From contig CBDCLU010000006.1 in NCBI GenBank assembly GCA_965218765.1, positions 62,001 to 126,000 of the forward strand: a stretch of DNA of 64,000 nt. Reading direction: 5' to 3'. The notes under the pieces are model-generated. The model made no database searches, was not told the DNA's origin, and saw only the letters and a list, made by a program, of their open reading frames with translations. Below are positions 43,403 through 52,164 of this stretch, in pieces. The position numbers and the translations under genes were made by a program. Numbering within the stretch: the first letter of the stretch is position 1; each line of letters opens with the position of its first letter. Origin of the DNA: JBBPYC01 sp965218765 (GTDB lineage: Bacteria > Pseudomonadota > Gammaproteobacteria > Burkholderiales > Burkholderiaceae_C).

Positions 43403-43876
43403 ATGTCCACCTCGAACGGTTTGCAGATCGCGCTGGAGCTGGCCCGAACCCGACGCGACGACGCCGCCCAGGCGTTGGCCGAGACGCGGGCCCGGTCGGC
43501 TGCCGCGCGGTTGCAGCTGGAGCAGCTGGACCACTACCGCACCGAATGCGGTGATCGCTGGTCCGAGCGCAGCGCGCGTTGCACACCGGACCTGTTGCAA
43601 CACCACTATCAGTTCATGGACCGGCTCACGCATGCGATCGGACTCCAGACGGGAGTGGTTGCACAGCACGAACGCAACGTGCTGCAGGTTGCGGGCCAGC
43701 TGCGCGATGCGGAGGGCCGGGTGCAGAGCCTGCAGCAGCTTTGGCAGACCCGCTCGCGCGAACGCGCGCAGGCCGAGGGCCGGCGTGAGCAGAAACAAAA
43801 CGACGAACAGGCCGCGCTGGTGCACGCGCGCCGGCTCGCGAGCAGCCGCTTCGCCAGCCTGGCGGGCCTGTCATGA
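43403..43876 (+). CDS. fliJ: Flagellar export protein FliJ
   Basis: Central stalk of the export ATPase, analogous to the gamma subunit of F1. It has 157 residues and is nearly all coiled coil: LELARTRRDDAAQALAETRA, LEQLDHYRTECGDRWSERS and QNDEQAALVHARRLASSRFA. The DHYR segment is typical of FliJ. It lies 46 bp after fliI and overlaps fliK by 4 bp (ATGA). Confidence 0.9.
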   Translation: MSTSNGLQIALELARTRRDDAAQALAETRARSAAARLQLEQLDHYRTECGDRWSERSARCTPDLLQHHYQFMDRLTHAIGLQTGVVAQHERNVLQVAGQLRDAEGRVQSLQQLWQTRSRERAQAEGRREQKQNDEQAALVHARRLASSRFASLAGLS

Positions 43877-45816
43877 ACGGCTTTTCAGCTGTTGCACCAG
43901 CGCACAAGGCCGGCGGGGTCGGCCTTGGCAGCGGCAACGGGTCGAACAGCGTCGCCAACCTGCTGACGGTGCGTGCGTCGACGGGCCAGATGCTGCGCGG
44001 CGCAGCCGACCCGGCCAATACCGCCGCAGCTGCCAATTCGTTTTTGGTCGCCCTGTCGGCGGTCGACGCGGCTGCGTTCGACGAGTCCGGCGTTGCTGCC
44101 GGCGAGCCTTACGCAGGTGTTTTGCTGGCGCGGTCGGACGATGTCGACAGTGCCGCCGATCCATTGAACGCAGCGCTTGCCACGCTGTCGGACCTGCCTG
44201 TCCAACCGGCGGCGCCGACGTCGCTGCCGGCGTTCGACCCAGCCATGCTGCTGGCGCAGGCCGCGCGATCGGCGCCGTTGGCGGCAAGCGGTTCGGCGAC
44301 GATCGGTGCGGCTTCTGCAGCGGCTGGAACCGCAACGGCGACGGCGAAGCTGGCGCTGAACCCGGCGAATGCTGGCTCGCGCTCGACCGCAGCCCACCGG
44401 CTTGGCCCGCTCGAACAACGCTCAGCCGCTGCGTCGGTGGTCTCAGCCGCCTCAGCCGCTGACTCGGCGGCTCCCGCGCGTGCTGCAGTGCTCCTGTCCG
44501 CATCGATGGGAGGACCGTCGGCGGCGGCCATGCCGATCGCACAGCCGCCGGGCGGCGCCATACTGCTCGATCTGCCGATCCCGCCCGCGGTCCCGACGAC
44601 ATTCCCGGGCGCAGGTGCGTCGGTGCCATCTGCAATCGCTTCCGGCACCACCCCGGCCACGATCAATGCCCTCGCACCAGACGGGTCAGCCACTGCAGCC
44701 AGCGCGCCCGCGCTGCGATCAGCAGTGTCGGTCGCATCATCGGTAACGGGTGCAGCCGCAGATGAAGCCGCAATCACCTTTGCCGGCGATGCCGCTGAGC
44801 TTGGAACGATGATTGATCCGGCGCGGATCGTGCCGCATGCACCCGCCGCGTCGGTAGCTCCGGCAGGCCCAGCTGCATCCAGCTTGTCGCCGAAGTCTGC
44901 CGAGCAGCCGGATGCGACTCGTTTCGCCAGCCCGATCGCCCGCCCGCAAGTCACCGCCGATGCCGGTCTTTCGAGCGCGCCAGGCGCTGGCGAACCTGAT
45001 CGGTTCGAGCCGGTACTCATCCCTGCACGGCAGCCCGATCCAGCGCCCGCGTCGCCGCTTGGCGGCAGAACCCCAGCCACCATTCGGCTCGCGGCCGCCA
45101 GCGCAGGCGAACCGGCTGGCAGGCCGGTGCCGCAGACCGGATTCGAGCCGTTCACCAGACCTGGTGACGCATCGATGCAGCGGGTGGATTCGCGCACCGA
45201 CTCGGTGCTGTTCGGCGATGGGGTCGGTGGCACCGATGGTCGTCGGCACGACCGCGATGGCCCAGGTGCAACAGGCCCGGTCGTATCGCCGATGACGGCG
45301 GCTGCGCCGGGCTTCGCGTCGGTCGGCCCGGCCATGCCCGCACAGCCGGCCGGTCTGCACACTGCGCTGGCGGAGCGCATCGTCGATCAGGTCAGCTGGT
45401 GGCTTTCGCAGCAGAGCGGCAATGCCGACTTCTCGATCGACATGCCGGACGGGCGCCCGTTGTCGGTCAGCGTGCAGATCCGGGGCCACGAGGCGCAGGT
45501 GGTCTTCCGCAGCGACCAGCCGGAGCTGCGTCAGCTGATCGGCCTGGCCATGCCGCAGTTGAAGGAGTCGTTCGGCCAGGAAGGCTTGCTGCTGTCCGGC
45601 GCATCGGTGGGTGCGTACGCGGGCGCCAGCGCGGGCGGGGGCGCGTTGGGTGGGCACGGCACCCCCACGCAGTCGGCGCCACAGCAGTCGCCGGCGCAAC
45701 CATTGCGCGGCGTCGGCCAGACACGGGCGGAGCCGACAGCGACAACAGCACCAACAGGGATTGCCATGCGACTGCCGTCGGGCACCGCCGGCCGCTCGCT
45801 CGATCTGTACGTCTAA
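43873..45816 (+). CDS. fliK: Flagellar hook-length control protein FliK
   Basis: Molecular ruler that triggers the FlhB switch. It has 647 residues. Most of it (about 20-500) is Ala/Ser/Pro-rich low-complexity sequence, as expected for a secreted ruler. The conserved C-terminal domain starts at about 505 (VSWWLSQQSGNADFSIDMPD) with LSVSVQIRGHEAQVVFRSDQ and LRQLIGLAMPQLKESFGQEG. A Gln/Ala-rich tail follows. The start overlaps fliJ. Last gene of the fliFGHIJK group. Confidence 0.93.
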   Translation: MNGFSAVAPAHKAGGVGLGSGNGSNSVANLLTVRASTGQMLRGAADPANTAAAANSFLVALSAVDAAAFDESGVAAGEPYAGVLLARSDDVDSAADPLNAALATLSDLPVQPAAPTSLPAFDPAMLLAQAARSAPLAASGSATIGAASAAAGTATATAKLALNPANAGSRSTAAHRLGPLEQRSAAASVVSAASAADSAAPARAAVLLSASMGGPSAAAMPIAQPPGGAILLDLPIPPAVPTTFPGAGASVPSAIASGTTPATINALAPDGSATAASAPALRSAVSVASSVTGAAADEAAITFAGDAAELGTMIDPARIVPHAPAASVAPAGPAASSLSPKSAEQPDATRFASPIARPQVTADAGLSSAPGAGEPDRFEPVLIPARQPDPAPASPLGGRTPATIRLAAASAGEPAGRPVPQTGFEPFTRPGDASMQRVDSRTDSVLFGDGVGGTDGRRHDRDGPGATGPVVSPMTAAAPGFASVGPAMPAQPAGLHTALAERIVDQVSWWLSQQSGNADFSIDMPDGRPLSVSVQIRGHEAQVVFRSDQPELRQLIGLAMPQLKESFGQEGLLLSGASVGAYAGASAGGGALGGHGTPTQSAPQQSPAQPLRGVGQTRAEPTATTAPTGIAMRLPSGTAGRSLDLYV

Positions 45817-45877
45817 GCCGGCTTGGCCTTCAGCGACTGGCCGCGGCCTTGAGAACTGCGGCGTTTTTCTGCCGTTA

Positions 45878-45914
45878 TTTCAAGCCTTGCAGGCAGCAAC
45901 GGCGTCGAATAATC
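45878..45914 (+). promoter_or_regulatory. Candidate class 2 flagellar promoter element upstream of fliL
   Basis: TTTCAAG at 45878-45884, 20 bases, TCGAATAATC at 45905-45914, matching the element before fliF in both words and spacing. It lies 61 bp from the fliL GTG in the 159-bp gap after fliK. Confidence 0.5.
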
Positions 45915-45975
45915 CGATGCATCGACAGCCCGCCGACTGCTCCTATCGAGCGTCGCGCATCGCAAGGAAATCACT

Positions 45976-46566
45976 GTGTCCGCCAAGCCCGCTCCCGCCA
46001 GCACCGACGCACCGAAGTCCGGCGGAAAATCCAAGTTTGTCCTGATTGGATTGGCCGCCGTGCTTGTCCTCGGTGGTGGTGCAGGCGGTGCTTGGTACTA
46101 CCTGGCCGGCAGCAAGCACGGTGTGGACGAAGCACGTTCCGAGGCGCCGGCACGTGCGCCCACCTACATGCCGATGGAAAGCATGGTGGTCAATCTGGCC
46201 GATCCGGGCGGTGAGCGGGTTGCGCAGGTCGGCATCACGCTCGACGTGGACGGCGACCGGACGGTGAGCCAGATCAAGACCATGATGCCCGAGATCCGCA
46301 GCCGGGTGCTGATGCTGGTGTCGCAGCGCAGCTCGGAGGAGCTGTTGAAACGCGACGGCAAGGAAAAGCTCGCAGGCGACATCGCCGCCGAGGTGTCGCG
46401 TTCGCTCGGCCACGAAGAAGACGAGCTCCCACGCGCCAGGTCGGCGGCGAAGAAAACCGCCGATCGGAACGATGAGGAGGCCGACGAGCGGCCGGTGCGC
46501 AAGAAGCGGCGCGCGCCACCATCGCCGGTCAACGGCGTGCTGTTCTCGAGCTTCATCGTGCAGTGA
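45976..46566 (+). CDS. fliL: Flagellar basal body-associated protein FliL
   Basis: Single-pass inner-membrane protein that surrounds the stator. It has 196 residues from GTG 45976, preceded by AAGGAAATC. The membrane segment is about 18-40 (FVLIGLAAVLVLGGGAGGAW). The periplasmic part has YMPMESMVVNLADPGGERVA and the terminal PVNGVLFSSFIVQ. Just before that end is a highly charged stretch of about 40 residues (EEDELPRARSAAKKTADRN, then EEADERPVRKKRRA) that is unusual for FliL. First gene of fliLMNOPQR. Confidence 0.93.
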   Translation: MSAKPAPASTDAPKSGGKSKFVLIGLAAVLVLGGGAGGAWYYLAGSKHGVDEARSEAPARAPTYMPMESMVVNLADPGGERVAQVGITLDVDGDRTVSQIKTMMPEIRSRVLMLVSQRSSEELLKRDGKEKLAGDIAAEVSRSLGHEEDELPRARSAAKKTADRNDEEADERPVRKKRRAPPSPVNGVLFSSFIVQ

Positions 46567-46602
46567 TCAGGCCAGCCACGTTTTTCCAGGACTTCGCTCA
46601 CC

Positions 46603-47583
46603 ATGGATGACGCGCAAAGCCCGGTCGCTACCGCCGCGCCAGCGGCGCCCGACGACCTGTCGGCACTGCTGGCCGACGCGGCCGCACGCGACTACAACCT
46701 GTCGCAGAACGACCGCTTCGTGCGGCGTCCGCTGCCTGCATTGGACGCAGTCAACGAACGGCTGCAGCGCAACCTGCGGCTTGGCCTATTCCAACTGGTG
46801 CGGCGCAGCCCGGAAATCGCGATCGAGCCGGTGCAGGTGCAGCGCTTCTCCGAGTTTCTGGAAACGCTGGCAGCACCGGTCAGCTACAACATCGTGTCGC
46901 TGCAGCCGCTGCGCGGAAGCGCCGTGGTGGTCTGCGACGGCGATCTGGTCTGCGCGCTGGTCGATGCGCTGTACGGCGGTGGCGGCTCGTTGCGCGCCGC
47001 CATCGCCGGACGAGATTTCTCGCCGACCGAACAGCGCGTGATCCAGCGCCTGATCGGCGTGGTCTGCACCGAATATGCAAAGGCCTGGGGCGACATCTAT
47101 CCGCTGGTGCTCACGCATCAACGCACCGAGACGCATGTGGAGTTCGTCAATATCGCAGCACCGGCCGAGATGGTGGTGGTGACGAACCTGCGCATCGTGG
47201 TCGGCAACTTCGAGGGCAGCTTGCGCATCTGCACGCCTTATGCAGCGCTGGAGCCGATCCGCGACGTGCTGTATGGCGCGCAGCAGGCGCGTGCACTGGC
47301 CGAGGACCGGCGCTGGGTGCGGCTGCTCACACGCGAGATTCAGGCTGTCGACGTGCTGCTGACGGCCGAACTGGGGCAGGCCGAGCTGAGCATCGGCGAA
47401 CTGCTCGCGATGAAGCCGGGTGACTTCATTTCATTGCCGCGGCCATCCCAGATCATCGCTTCGATCGACCAGACCCCCATTTTCGCGTGCCGCTATGGCA
47501 CTCACAACGCACGCTATGCGCTTGCGATTCAAGAATGCCTGCGCGGCGACGATCCGCACTGGCTTGGAGGCCCCCTGTCATGA
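46603..47583 (+). CDS. fliM: Flagellar motor switch protein FliM
   Basis: C-ring subunit that binds CheY-P and sets rotation direction. It has 326 residues. The CheC-like middle domain contains RNLRLGLFQLVRRSPEIAIE and YGGGGSLRAAIAGRDFSPTE; the C-terminal SpoA domain contains LGQAELSIGELLAMKPGDFI. The N-terminal CheY-binding motif (LSQxEIDALL type) is only loosely visible as DDLSALLADAAARDYNLSQN. It overlaps fliN by 4 bp (ATGA). Confidence 0.96.
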   Translation: MDDAQSPVATAAPAAPDDLSALLADAAARDYNLSQNDRFVRRPLPALDAVNERLQRNLRLGLFQLVRRSPEIAIEPVQVQRFSEFLETLAAPVSYNIVSLQPLRGSAVVVCDGDLVCALVDALYGGGGSLRAAIAGRDFSPTEQRVIQRLIGVVCTEYAKAWGDIYPLVLTHQRTETHVEFVNIAAPAEMVVVTNLRIVVGNFEGSLRICTPYAALEPIRDVLYGAQQARALAEDRRWVRLLTREIQAVDVLLTAELGQAELSIGELLAMKPGDFISLPRPSQIIASIDQTPIFACRYGTHNARYALAIQECLRGDDPHWLGGPLS

Positions 47584-47960
47584 GCAACGAACACCTCGCC
47601 ACCTCGGAGAACCCGGCTGATCCCTCCGAGTGGGCGCAGGCACTGGAGCCGGGGCAGCCCGGTTCGGTTGCGGGTACGGCCGCCAACGCACCGCTGAACG
47701 ACATCAACCGGGTACTCGACATTCCGGTGCAGCTGTCGGTCGAACTCGGCCGCAAGAAGGTGCCGATCAAGCACGTGCTGCAGCTCGGTCAGGGCTCGAT
47801 CGTCGAGCTCGACGCGCTGGCCGGCGAGCCGATGGACGTGCTGGTCAACGGCTACCTGATCGCGCAGGGCGAAGTTGTGGTGGTCAACAACAAGTTCGGC
47901 ATCCGGTTGACCGACGTGGTGACGCCGTCGGAGCGGCTGCGCCGCGTGCATCGCAACTGA
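47580..47960 (+). CDS. fliN: Flagellar motor switch protein FliN
   Basis: C-ring SpoA-domain protein, 126 residues from ATG 47580, overlapping the fliM stop. The conserved C-terminal domain is NRVLDIPVQLSVELGRKKVP, KHVLQLGQGSIVELDALAGE, PMDVLVNGYLIAQGEVVVVN and FGIRLTDVVTPSERLRR. An acidic, variable N-terminus of about 35 residues precedes it. It binds FliH and thereby docks the export ATPase. fliO starts 16 bp later. Confidence 0.97.
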   Translation: MSNEHLATSENPADPSEWAQALEPGQPGSVAGTAANAPLNDINRVLDIPVQLSVELGRKKVPIKHVLQLGQGSIVELDALAGEPMDVLVNGYLIAQGEVVVVNNKFGIRLTDVVTPSERLRRVHRN

Positions 47961-47976
47961 ACGGGATGTCGCGGTC

Positions 47977-48261
47977 ATGACCCGAAGCCTGATCACCGTC
48001 GGTCTGTTCGTCGCGTTGATGTTGATGCTGCCGCTGCTGCTGCGTTGGCTGCAGCGCCAGCGCCACGGCGCGCTGGCGAACGCAGCGCTGCCGGGCGGCT
48101 CACGGCTGGTGTCGGCTGTTCCGCTGGGCCCGCAGCAGCGCGTGGTCACGGTCGAGGTCGGTCCGCAGGATGCGCGCACCTGGCTCGTGCTGGGCGTGAC
48201 CGGGCAGTCGATCACCTGTCTGCACGCATTGCCCGCCCAGCCGGCGCAACCCCGTGCTTGA
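47977..48261 (+). CDS. fliO: Flagellar biosynthesis protein FliO
   Basis: Small assembly factor for the FliP pore. It has 94 residues. One N-terminal membrane segment (about 5-25, ITVGLFVALMLMLPLLLRWL) is followed by a cytoplasmic beta domain (RLVSAVPLGPQQRVVTVEVG, TWLVLGVTGQSITCLHALP). Identity in this family is low; size, topology and position between fliN and fliP settle the call. It overlaps the GTG of fliP by 8 bp. Confidence 0.88.
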   Translation: MTRSLITVGLFVALMLMLPLLLRWLQRQRHGALANAALPGGSRLVSAVPLGPQQRVVTVEVGPQDARTWLVLGVTGQSITCLHALPAQPAQPRA

Positions 48262-49057
48262 ACGCGTTGCAGGCGGCTTGCGGCCGGTCGCAGTGCCCAC
48301 GCCGCCGTTGTCGGGTAGGTCTCTACTGTTGCTATTGCTGCTGGCGTCGGCTCCGGCAGCGGCTCAGCAGGCGGCGCCGGTGGCCGGACAGCTCCCGCTC
48401 GTGATCGGATCGGGGACTGGCGGTGCCAGCTACTCAGTGCCGATCCAGACCTTGCTGTTTTTCAGCGCGTTGTCGTTCCTGCCCGCGCTGCTGCTGCTGA
48501 TGACCGGCTTCACCCGCATCGTGATCGTGCTGTCGCTGCTGCGCCAGGCGCTCGGTGCGCAGTCGGCGCCGCCGAATCAGGTGGTGATCGGGCTGTCGTT
48601 GTTCCTGACGTTCTTCGTGATGGGGCCGACCTTCGACCGGGTCTACAACGAAGCGTATCTTCCCTATTCGGCCAACGCGATCGATTTCGAGCAGGCGGTC
48701 GACAAGGCGTCCGCGCCGATGCGCCAGTTCATGCTGCGGCAGACACGCCAGTCCGACTTCGCACTGTTCGCACGGCTCGCGCAACTGCCCGCCAACGTGA
48801 CGGCCGAGAACGCGCCGCTGCGCGTGCTGATCCCGGCGTTTGCGACCAGCGAGTTGAAGTCGGCGTTCCAGATCGGCTTCATGATCTTCATCCCGTTCCT
48901 GGTGATCGACATCGTGGTCTCCAGCGTACTCATGTCGCTGGGCATGATGATGCTGTCGCCGGTGCTGGTGTCGCTGCCGTTCAAGCTGATGCTGTTCGTG
49001 CTGGCGGACGGCTGGAACCTGCTGATCGGCTCGCTCGCCGCCAGCTTTGCAATCTGA
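48254..49057 (+). CDS. fliP: Flagellar type III export pore protein FliP
   Basis: Core of the export gate, 267 residues from GTG 48254. A cleavable signal peptide (LLLLLLLASAPAAAQQ, residues about 20-37) is typical of FliP. Conserved blocks are LTGFTRIVIVLSLLRQALG-like MTGFTRIVIVLSLLRQALGA, PNQVVIGLSLFLTFFVMGP, PAFATSELKSAFQIGFMIF and DIVVSSVLMSLGMMMLSPVL. It overlaps fliO and precedes fliQ by 19 bp. Confidence 0.97.
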   Translation: MLERVAGGLRPVAVPTPPLSGRSLLLLLLLASAPAAAQQAAPVAGQLPLVIGSGTGGASYSVPIQTLLFFSALSFLPALLLLMTGFTRIVIVLSLLRQALGAQSAPPNQVVIGLSLFLTFFVMGPTFDRVYNEAYLPYSANAIDFEQAVDKASAPMRQFMLRQTRQSDFALFARLAQLPANVTAENAPLRVLIPAFATSELKSAFQIGFMIFIPFLVIDIVVSSVLMSLGMMMLSPVLVSLPFKLMLFVLADGWNLLIGSLAASFAI

Positions 49058-49076
49058 TGCAACGGGCCGCACGCCG

Positions 49077-49346
49077 ATGAACGCGCAGACGGTGCTCACG
49101 CTGGGCCAGGACGGCCTCTTGCTGCTGCTGATGGTGTCGCTGCCGATCCTGCTGACGGTGCTGGTCGTGGGCCTGGCAGTCAGCATCTTCCAGGCCGTGA
49201 CCCAGATTCAGGAAGCGACGCTCGCGTTCGTGCCGAAGCTGATCGGCGCGGTCGTCGTGTTCGCCTTGGCCGGCCCCTGGATGCTGACCACGCTGGTCGA
49301 CTACATCCGGCGCATGATCGAGTCGATCCCGCAGATGGTGCTTTAG
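49077..49346 (+). CDS. fliQ: Flagellar export gate protein FliQ
   Basis: Small two-helix gate component, 89 residues from ATG 49077 (MNAQTVLTLGQDGLLLLLMV). Family blocks are VGLAVSIFQAVTQIQEATLA and FVPKLIGAVVVFALAGPWML. The frame extends upstream to 49047, into the end of fliP, but the internal start matches family length. fliR begins on the next base after its stop. Confidence 0.97.
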   Translation: MNAQTVLTLGQDGLLLLLMVSLPILLTVLVVGLAVSIFQAVTQIQEATLAFVPKLIGAVVVFALAGPWMLTTLVDYIRRMIESIPQMVL

Positions 49347-50114
49347 GTGGCGACGTTTACCGAGGCGCAGCTGATGGCATGGCTGTCGCCGGTACTCTGG
49401 CCGTTTCTGCGCGTGCTTGGGTTGTTCACCACATCGCCGATATTTTCTTCGCGTGCGTTCCCGGTGCGCGCGCGCATTGGACTCGCGCTGTTGGTGGCGC
49501 TGTCGGCACAGGCCGCGCTCGGCGTCCAGCCAATCGTGTCGCTCGACAGTGCGCAAGCGCTCGGCACGCTGGTGCAGCAAGTCGGCATCGGCATGACGAT
49601 CGGGTTTGCGGTGCGGCTGGTATTTGCGGCAGTCGAGCTGGCCGGCGAAGTGATCGGGCTGCAGATGGGGCTGAATTTCGCGGCGTTCTTCGATCCGATG
49701 AGCAACGCGCAGTCAAGCGCGGTGTCGCGCTTCATGGGCAACGTGGCAGCGCTCGTGTTTCTGGCCGTGAACGGCCATCTGCTGGTGCTGATGGCGGTGG
49801 TCAGGAGTTTCGACGCGTTTCCGGTCGGCGGCGGCGTGCTCGACGCATTCGCGCGGCTGCGCATGCATGAACTGGGCGCCGACTTGTTCGCCAGTGCGCT
49901 GTGGATCGCGTTGCCGATGATCGGCCTGTTGCTGTTCGTGAACCTCGCGCTCGGCATCGTCTCACGCGTGGCGCCGCAGATGAACATCTATGCGATCGGC
50001 TTTCCGATCACGCTCACGGCCGGTCTGGGCGGCCTGTGCCTGTTCATGACCCTGCTGGAGCAACCGCTGGCGTCGCTCATGAGCAGCGTGATCACGACGA
50101 TCTCGAGCCGCTGA
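49347..50114 (+). CDS. fliR: Flagellar export gate protein FliR
   Basis: Gate subunit completing the FliPQR pore. It has 255 residues from GTG 49347 with no spacer after fliQ. Six membrane segments; conserved parts are GLFTTSPIFSSRAFPVRARI, AVELAGEVIGLQMGLNFAAF and DPMSNAQSSAVSRFMG. The end LTAGLGGLCLFMTLLEQPLA is typical. It is the last flagellar gene in the window; a 163-bp gap to the next gene shows no strong terminator. Confidence 0.97.
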   Translation: MATFTEAQLMAWLSPVLWPFLRVLGLFTTSPIFSSRAFPVRARIGLALLVALSAQAALGVQPIVSLDSAQALGTLVQQVGIGMTIGFAVRLVFAAVELAGEVIGLQMGLNFAAFFDPMSNAQSSAVSRFMGNVAALVFLAVNGHLLVLMAVVRSFDAFPVGGGVLDAFARLRMHELGADLFASALWIALPMIGLLLFVNLALGIVSRVAPQMNIYAIGFPITLTAGLGGLCLFMTLLEQPLASLMSSVITTISSR

Positions 50115-50277
50115 CTGGGTGCTGGTCGCAGATGGCTGGCACACGCCAACGGGCGCTGGCTCGCATGGCAGGTTTCGCCGCCCGGCGAACTTCAAAGGAG
50201 AATTCCGGCCGCAACCAGCGCTGCGGCATGATTGCGCGTATTCACACCTCAATCCTCAACACTGGAATCGACACAAA

Positions 50278-50943
50278 ATGGGCTTATTCAGAACCCTTAC
50301 TGCAGCCGCACTCGGCGCTGCGCTGGTCAACTGGCTTGCCAACGAGCAGCGTGCGCGCACGGCACGCCCGGGCAGCGACTGGCTCGATGACGTACTGGGC
50401 AATGGCGGAACACCGGGCACCGCCGTTGGCCGTTCGGGTCCTGCGGGTTTCACGCTGGAGAGCCCCGAGATCAAGGCCGGTGGCATGGTCGATGCGCGCT
50501 TCGAGTTCGATGGCTTCGACTGCAGCGGCGACAACAAGTCGCCCGCGCTGGTCTGGACCGGCGCACCGGAAGACACGCAAAGCTTTGCGCTGACGTTGTA
50601 TGACCCGGATGCGCCGAGCGGCTCCGGCTGGTGGCATTGGGTGCTGATCGACCTGCCCGCAGACAGTGGCAGCCTCACTGCGGGTGCGGGCGATGTCGGC
50701 GGCGCTTCATTGCCGGCCGGCGCGCGCCAGTTGCGCAACGACTATGGCCAAGCCGGTTTCGGCGGTGTCTGCCCGCCGCGCGGAGATCGGCCACACCGTT
50801 ACGTGTTCACGCTGTACGCGTTGAAAGTGCCGAAGCTGGAGATTCCCGACGACGCGACCGCTGCGCTTGCCGGTTTCATGATCCATTCGAATGCGCTGGG
50901 CCAGGCCAGCTTCACCGCGCGCTACGGTCGCCCGCGCGCTTGA
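50278..50943 (+). CDS. YbhB/YbcL-type Raf kinase inhibitor-like protein
   Basis: A PEBP-family protein of 221 residues from ATG 50278. The ligand-binding motif DPDAPSGSGWWHWVLIDLPA and the second block YGQAGFGGVCPPRGDRPHRY (FVLYAL-type end) are clear. Before the PEBP domain comes an unusual leader of about 55 residues that starts with a possible membrane segment (FRTLTAAALGAALVNWLA). The physiological ligand of bacterial members is unknown. It stands alone between the flagellar and TRAP loci. Confidence 0.88.
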   Translation: MGLFRTLTAAALGAALVNWLANEQRARTARPGSDWLDDVLGNGGTPGTAVGRSGPAGFTLESPEIKAGGMVDARFEFDGFDCSGDNKSPALVWTGAPEDTQSFALTLYDPDAPSGSGWWHWVLIDLPADSGSLTAGAGDVGGASLPAGARQLRNDYGQAGFGGVCPPRGDRPHRYVFTLYALKVPKLEIPDDATAALAGFMIHSNALGQASFTARYGRPRA

Positions 50944-51084
50944 ACCGCGGCAGGCTGCTCGCGCCGGCCAGCGCGTGAAAACCATGAGTGGCGGCGCCCG
51001 CTTTGCTGGTTATATTGACCGGCCAGCCTGCGCGGGCGTATGCGCGCGCCGCCGGATTATCCCGAACACGAGAAGGCCAGTAGC

Positions 51085-52119
51085 ATGAAATCGTTTTTCC
51101 GAGCCTTGTTGACCACTGTGGCACTAGCTGCTGCCACGCATGTGGCGCACGCAGCTGACGTGACGTTGCGGCTGCACCAGTTGCTGCCGCCGCAGGCCAC
51201 CATCCCCGCCAAAGCGATCGCGCCCTGGGCGAAGAAGATCGAGCAGGAGAGCGGCAACCGCATCAAGATTCTGCAGTTTCCTGCGATGCAGCTCGGCGGC
51301 AAGCCGTCCGACCTGCTCGACCAGGTGAAGGACGGTGTGGTGGACATCGTCTGGACCGTGCTCGGCTACACGCCTGGGCGCTTCCCGAAGACCGAAGCGT
51401 TCGAGTTGCCGTTCATCTCCGGCAATGCCGAATCGTCATCGCGCGCGTTTCAGGAGTTCGTCGAGAAGAACGCGATGGACGAGTTCAAGGACGTGCACCT
51501 GATCGCGGTGCATGTGCACGGCCCCGGCCTGTTCCACAGCCGCGATCCGATCACCAAGCTCGAAGATCTGAAAGGCATGAAAGTGCGCGGCGGCTCGCGC
51601 GTGATCAACATCATGCTCGAGCAGTTGGGTGCGACGCCGGTCGGCATGCCGGTTCCGTCGGTCGGCGAAGCGTTGTCCAAGGGCGTGATCTCGGCGGCGA
51701 CGATTCCATGGGAAGTGGTGCCGTCCTTGAAGATCCAGCAGATCGTCAAGAACCATACGCAGTTTTCCGGGGAGCAGGGTCTTTATACGCAGACCTTTGC
51801 CGTGATGATGAACAAGGCCAGCTATCAGAAGCTGCCGGCTGACCTGAAGAAGGTGATCGACGACAACAGTGGGTCTGAAACCGCTGCGCTGTATGGCCGG
51901 GCGATGGACGAAGGCGACAAGGCCGGGCTGGCTGCGGTGAAGGCCGCTGGCAACAACATCATCACGCTGGATGAGAACCAGACATCACGCTGGAAGCGCG
52001 AGGCCGAAGGCACGCGTGCGATCTGGTTCAAGGAAGTTGCGGACAAGGGCATCGACGGCAAGAAGCTCGCGGCAGAGGCCGAGGCGCTGATCAATAAATA
52101 CGCAAGGCAAAGGCAGTAG
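51085..52119 (+). CDS. TRAP transporter solute-binding protein (DctP type)
   Basis: Periplasmic receptor of a tripartite ATP-independent transporter, 344 residues. The signal peptide ends VAHA (residue 23). The DctP fold is shown by AKKIEQESGNRIKILQFPAM, the block LEDLKGMKVRGGSRVINIML and PAEAVEALSRGVIDA-like VPSVGEALSKGVISAATIPW. Ligand is probably an organic acid bound by the conserved Arg in MKVRGGSR; identity unknown. First gene of dctPQM; the start follows GAGAAGG-type sequence. Confidence 0.93.
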   Translation: MKSFFRALLTTVALAAATHVAHAADVTLRLHQLLPPQATIPAKAIAPWAKKIEQESGNRIKILQFPAMQLGGKPSDLLDQVKDGVVDIVWTVLGYTPGRFPKTEAFELPFISGNAESSSRAFQEFVEKNAMDEFKDVHLIAVHVHGPGLFHSRDPITKLEDLKGMKVRGGSRVINIMLEQLGATPVGMPVPSVGEALSKGVISAATIPWEVVPSLKIQQIVKNHTQFSGEQGLYTQTFAVMMNKASYQKLPADLKKVIDDNSGSETAALYGRAMDEGDKAGLAAVKAAGNNIITLDENQTSRWKREAEGTRAIWFKEVADKGIDGKKLAAEAEALINKYARQRQ

Positions 52120-52164
52120 CAGTCGTTGACTGTTCTCGCCCATGCCTATGCTGCCGATTGTCAC

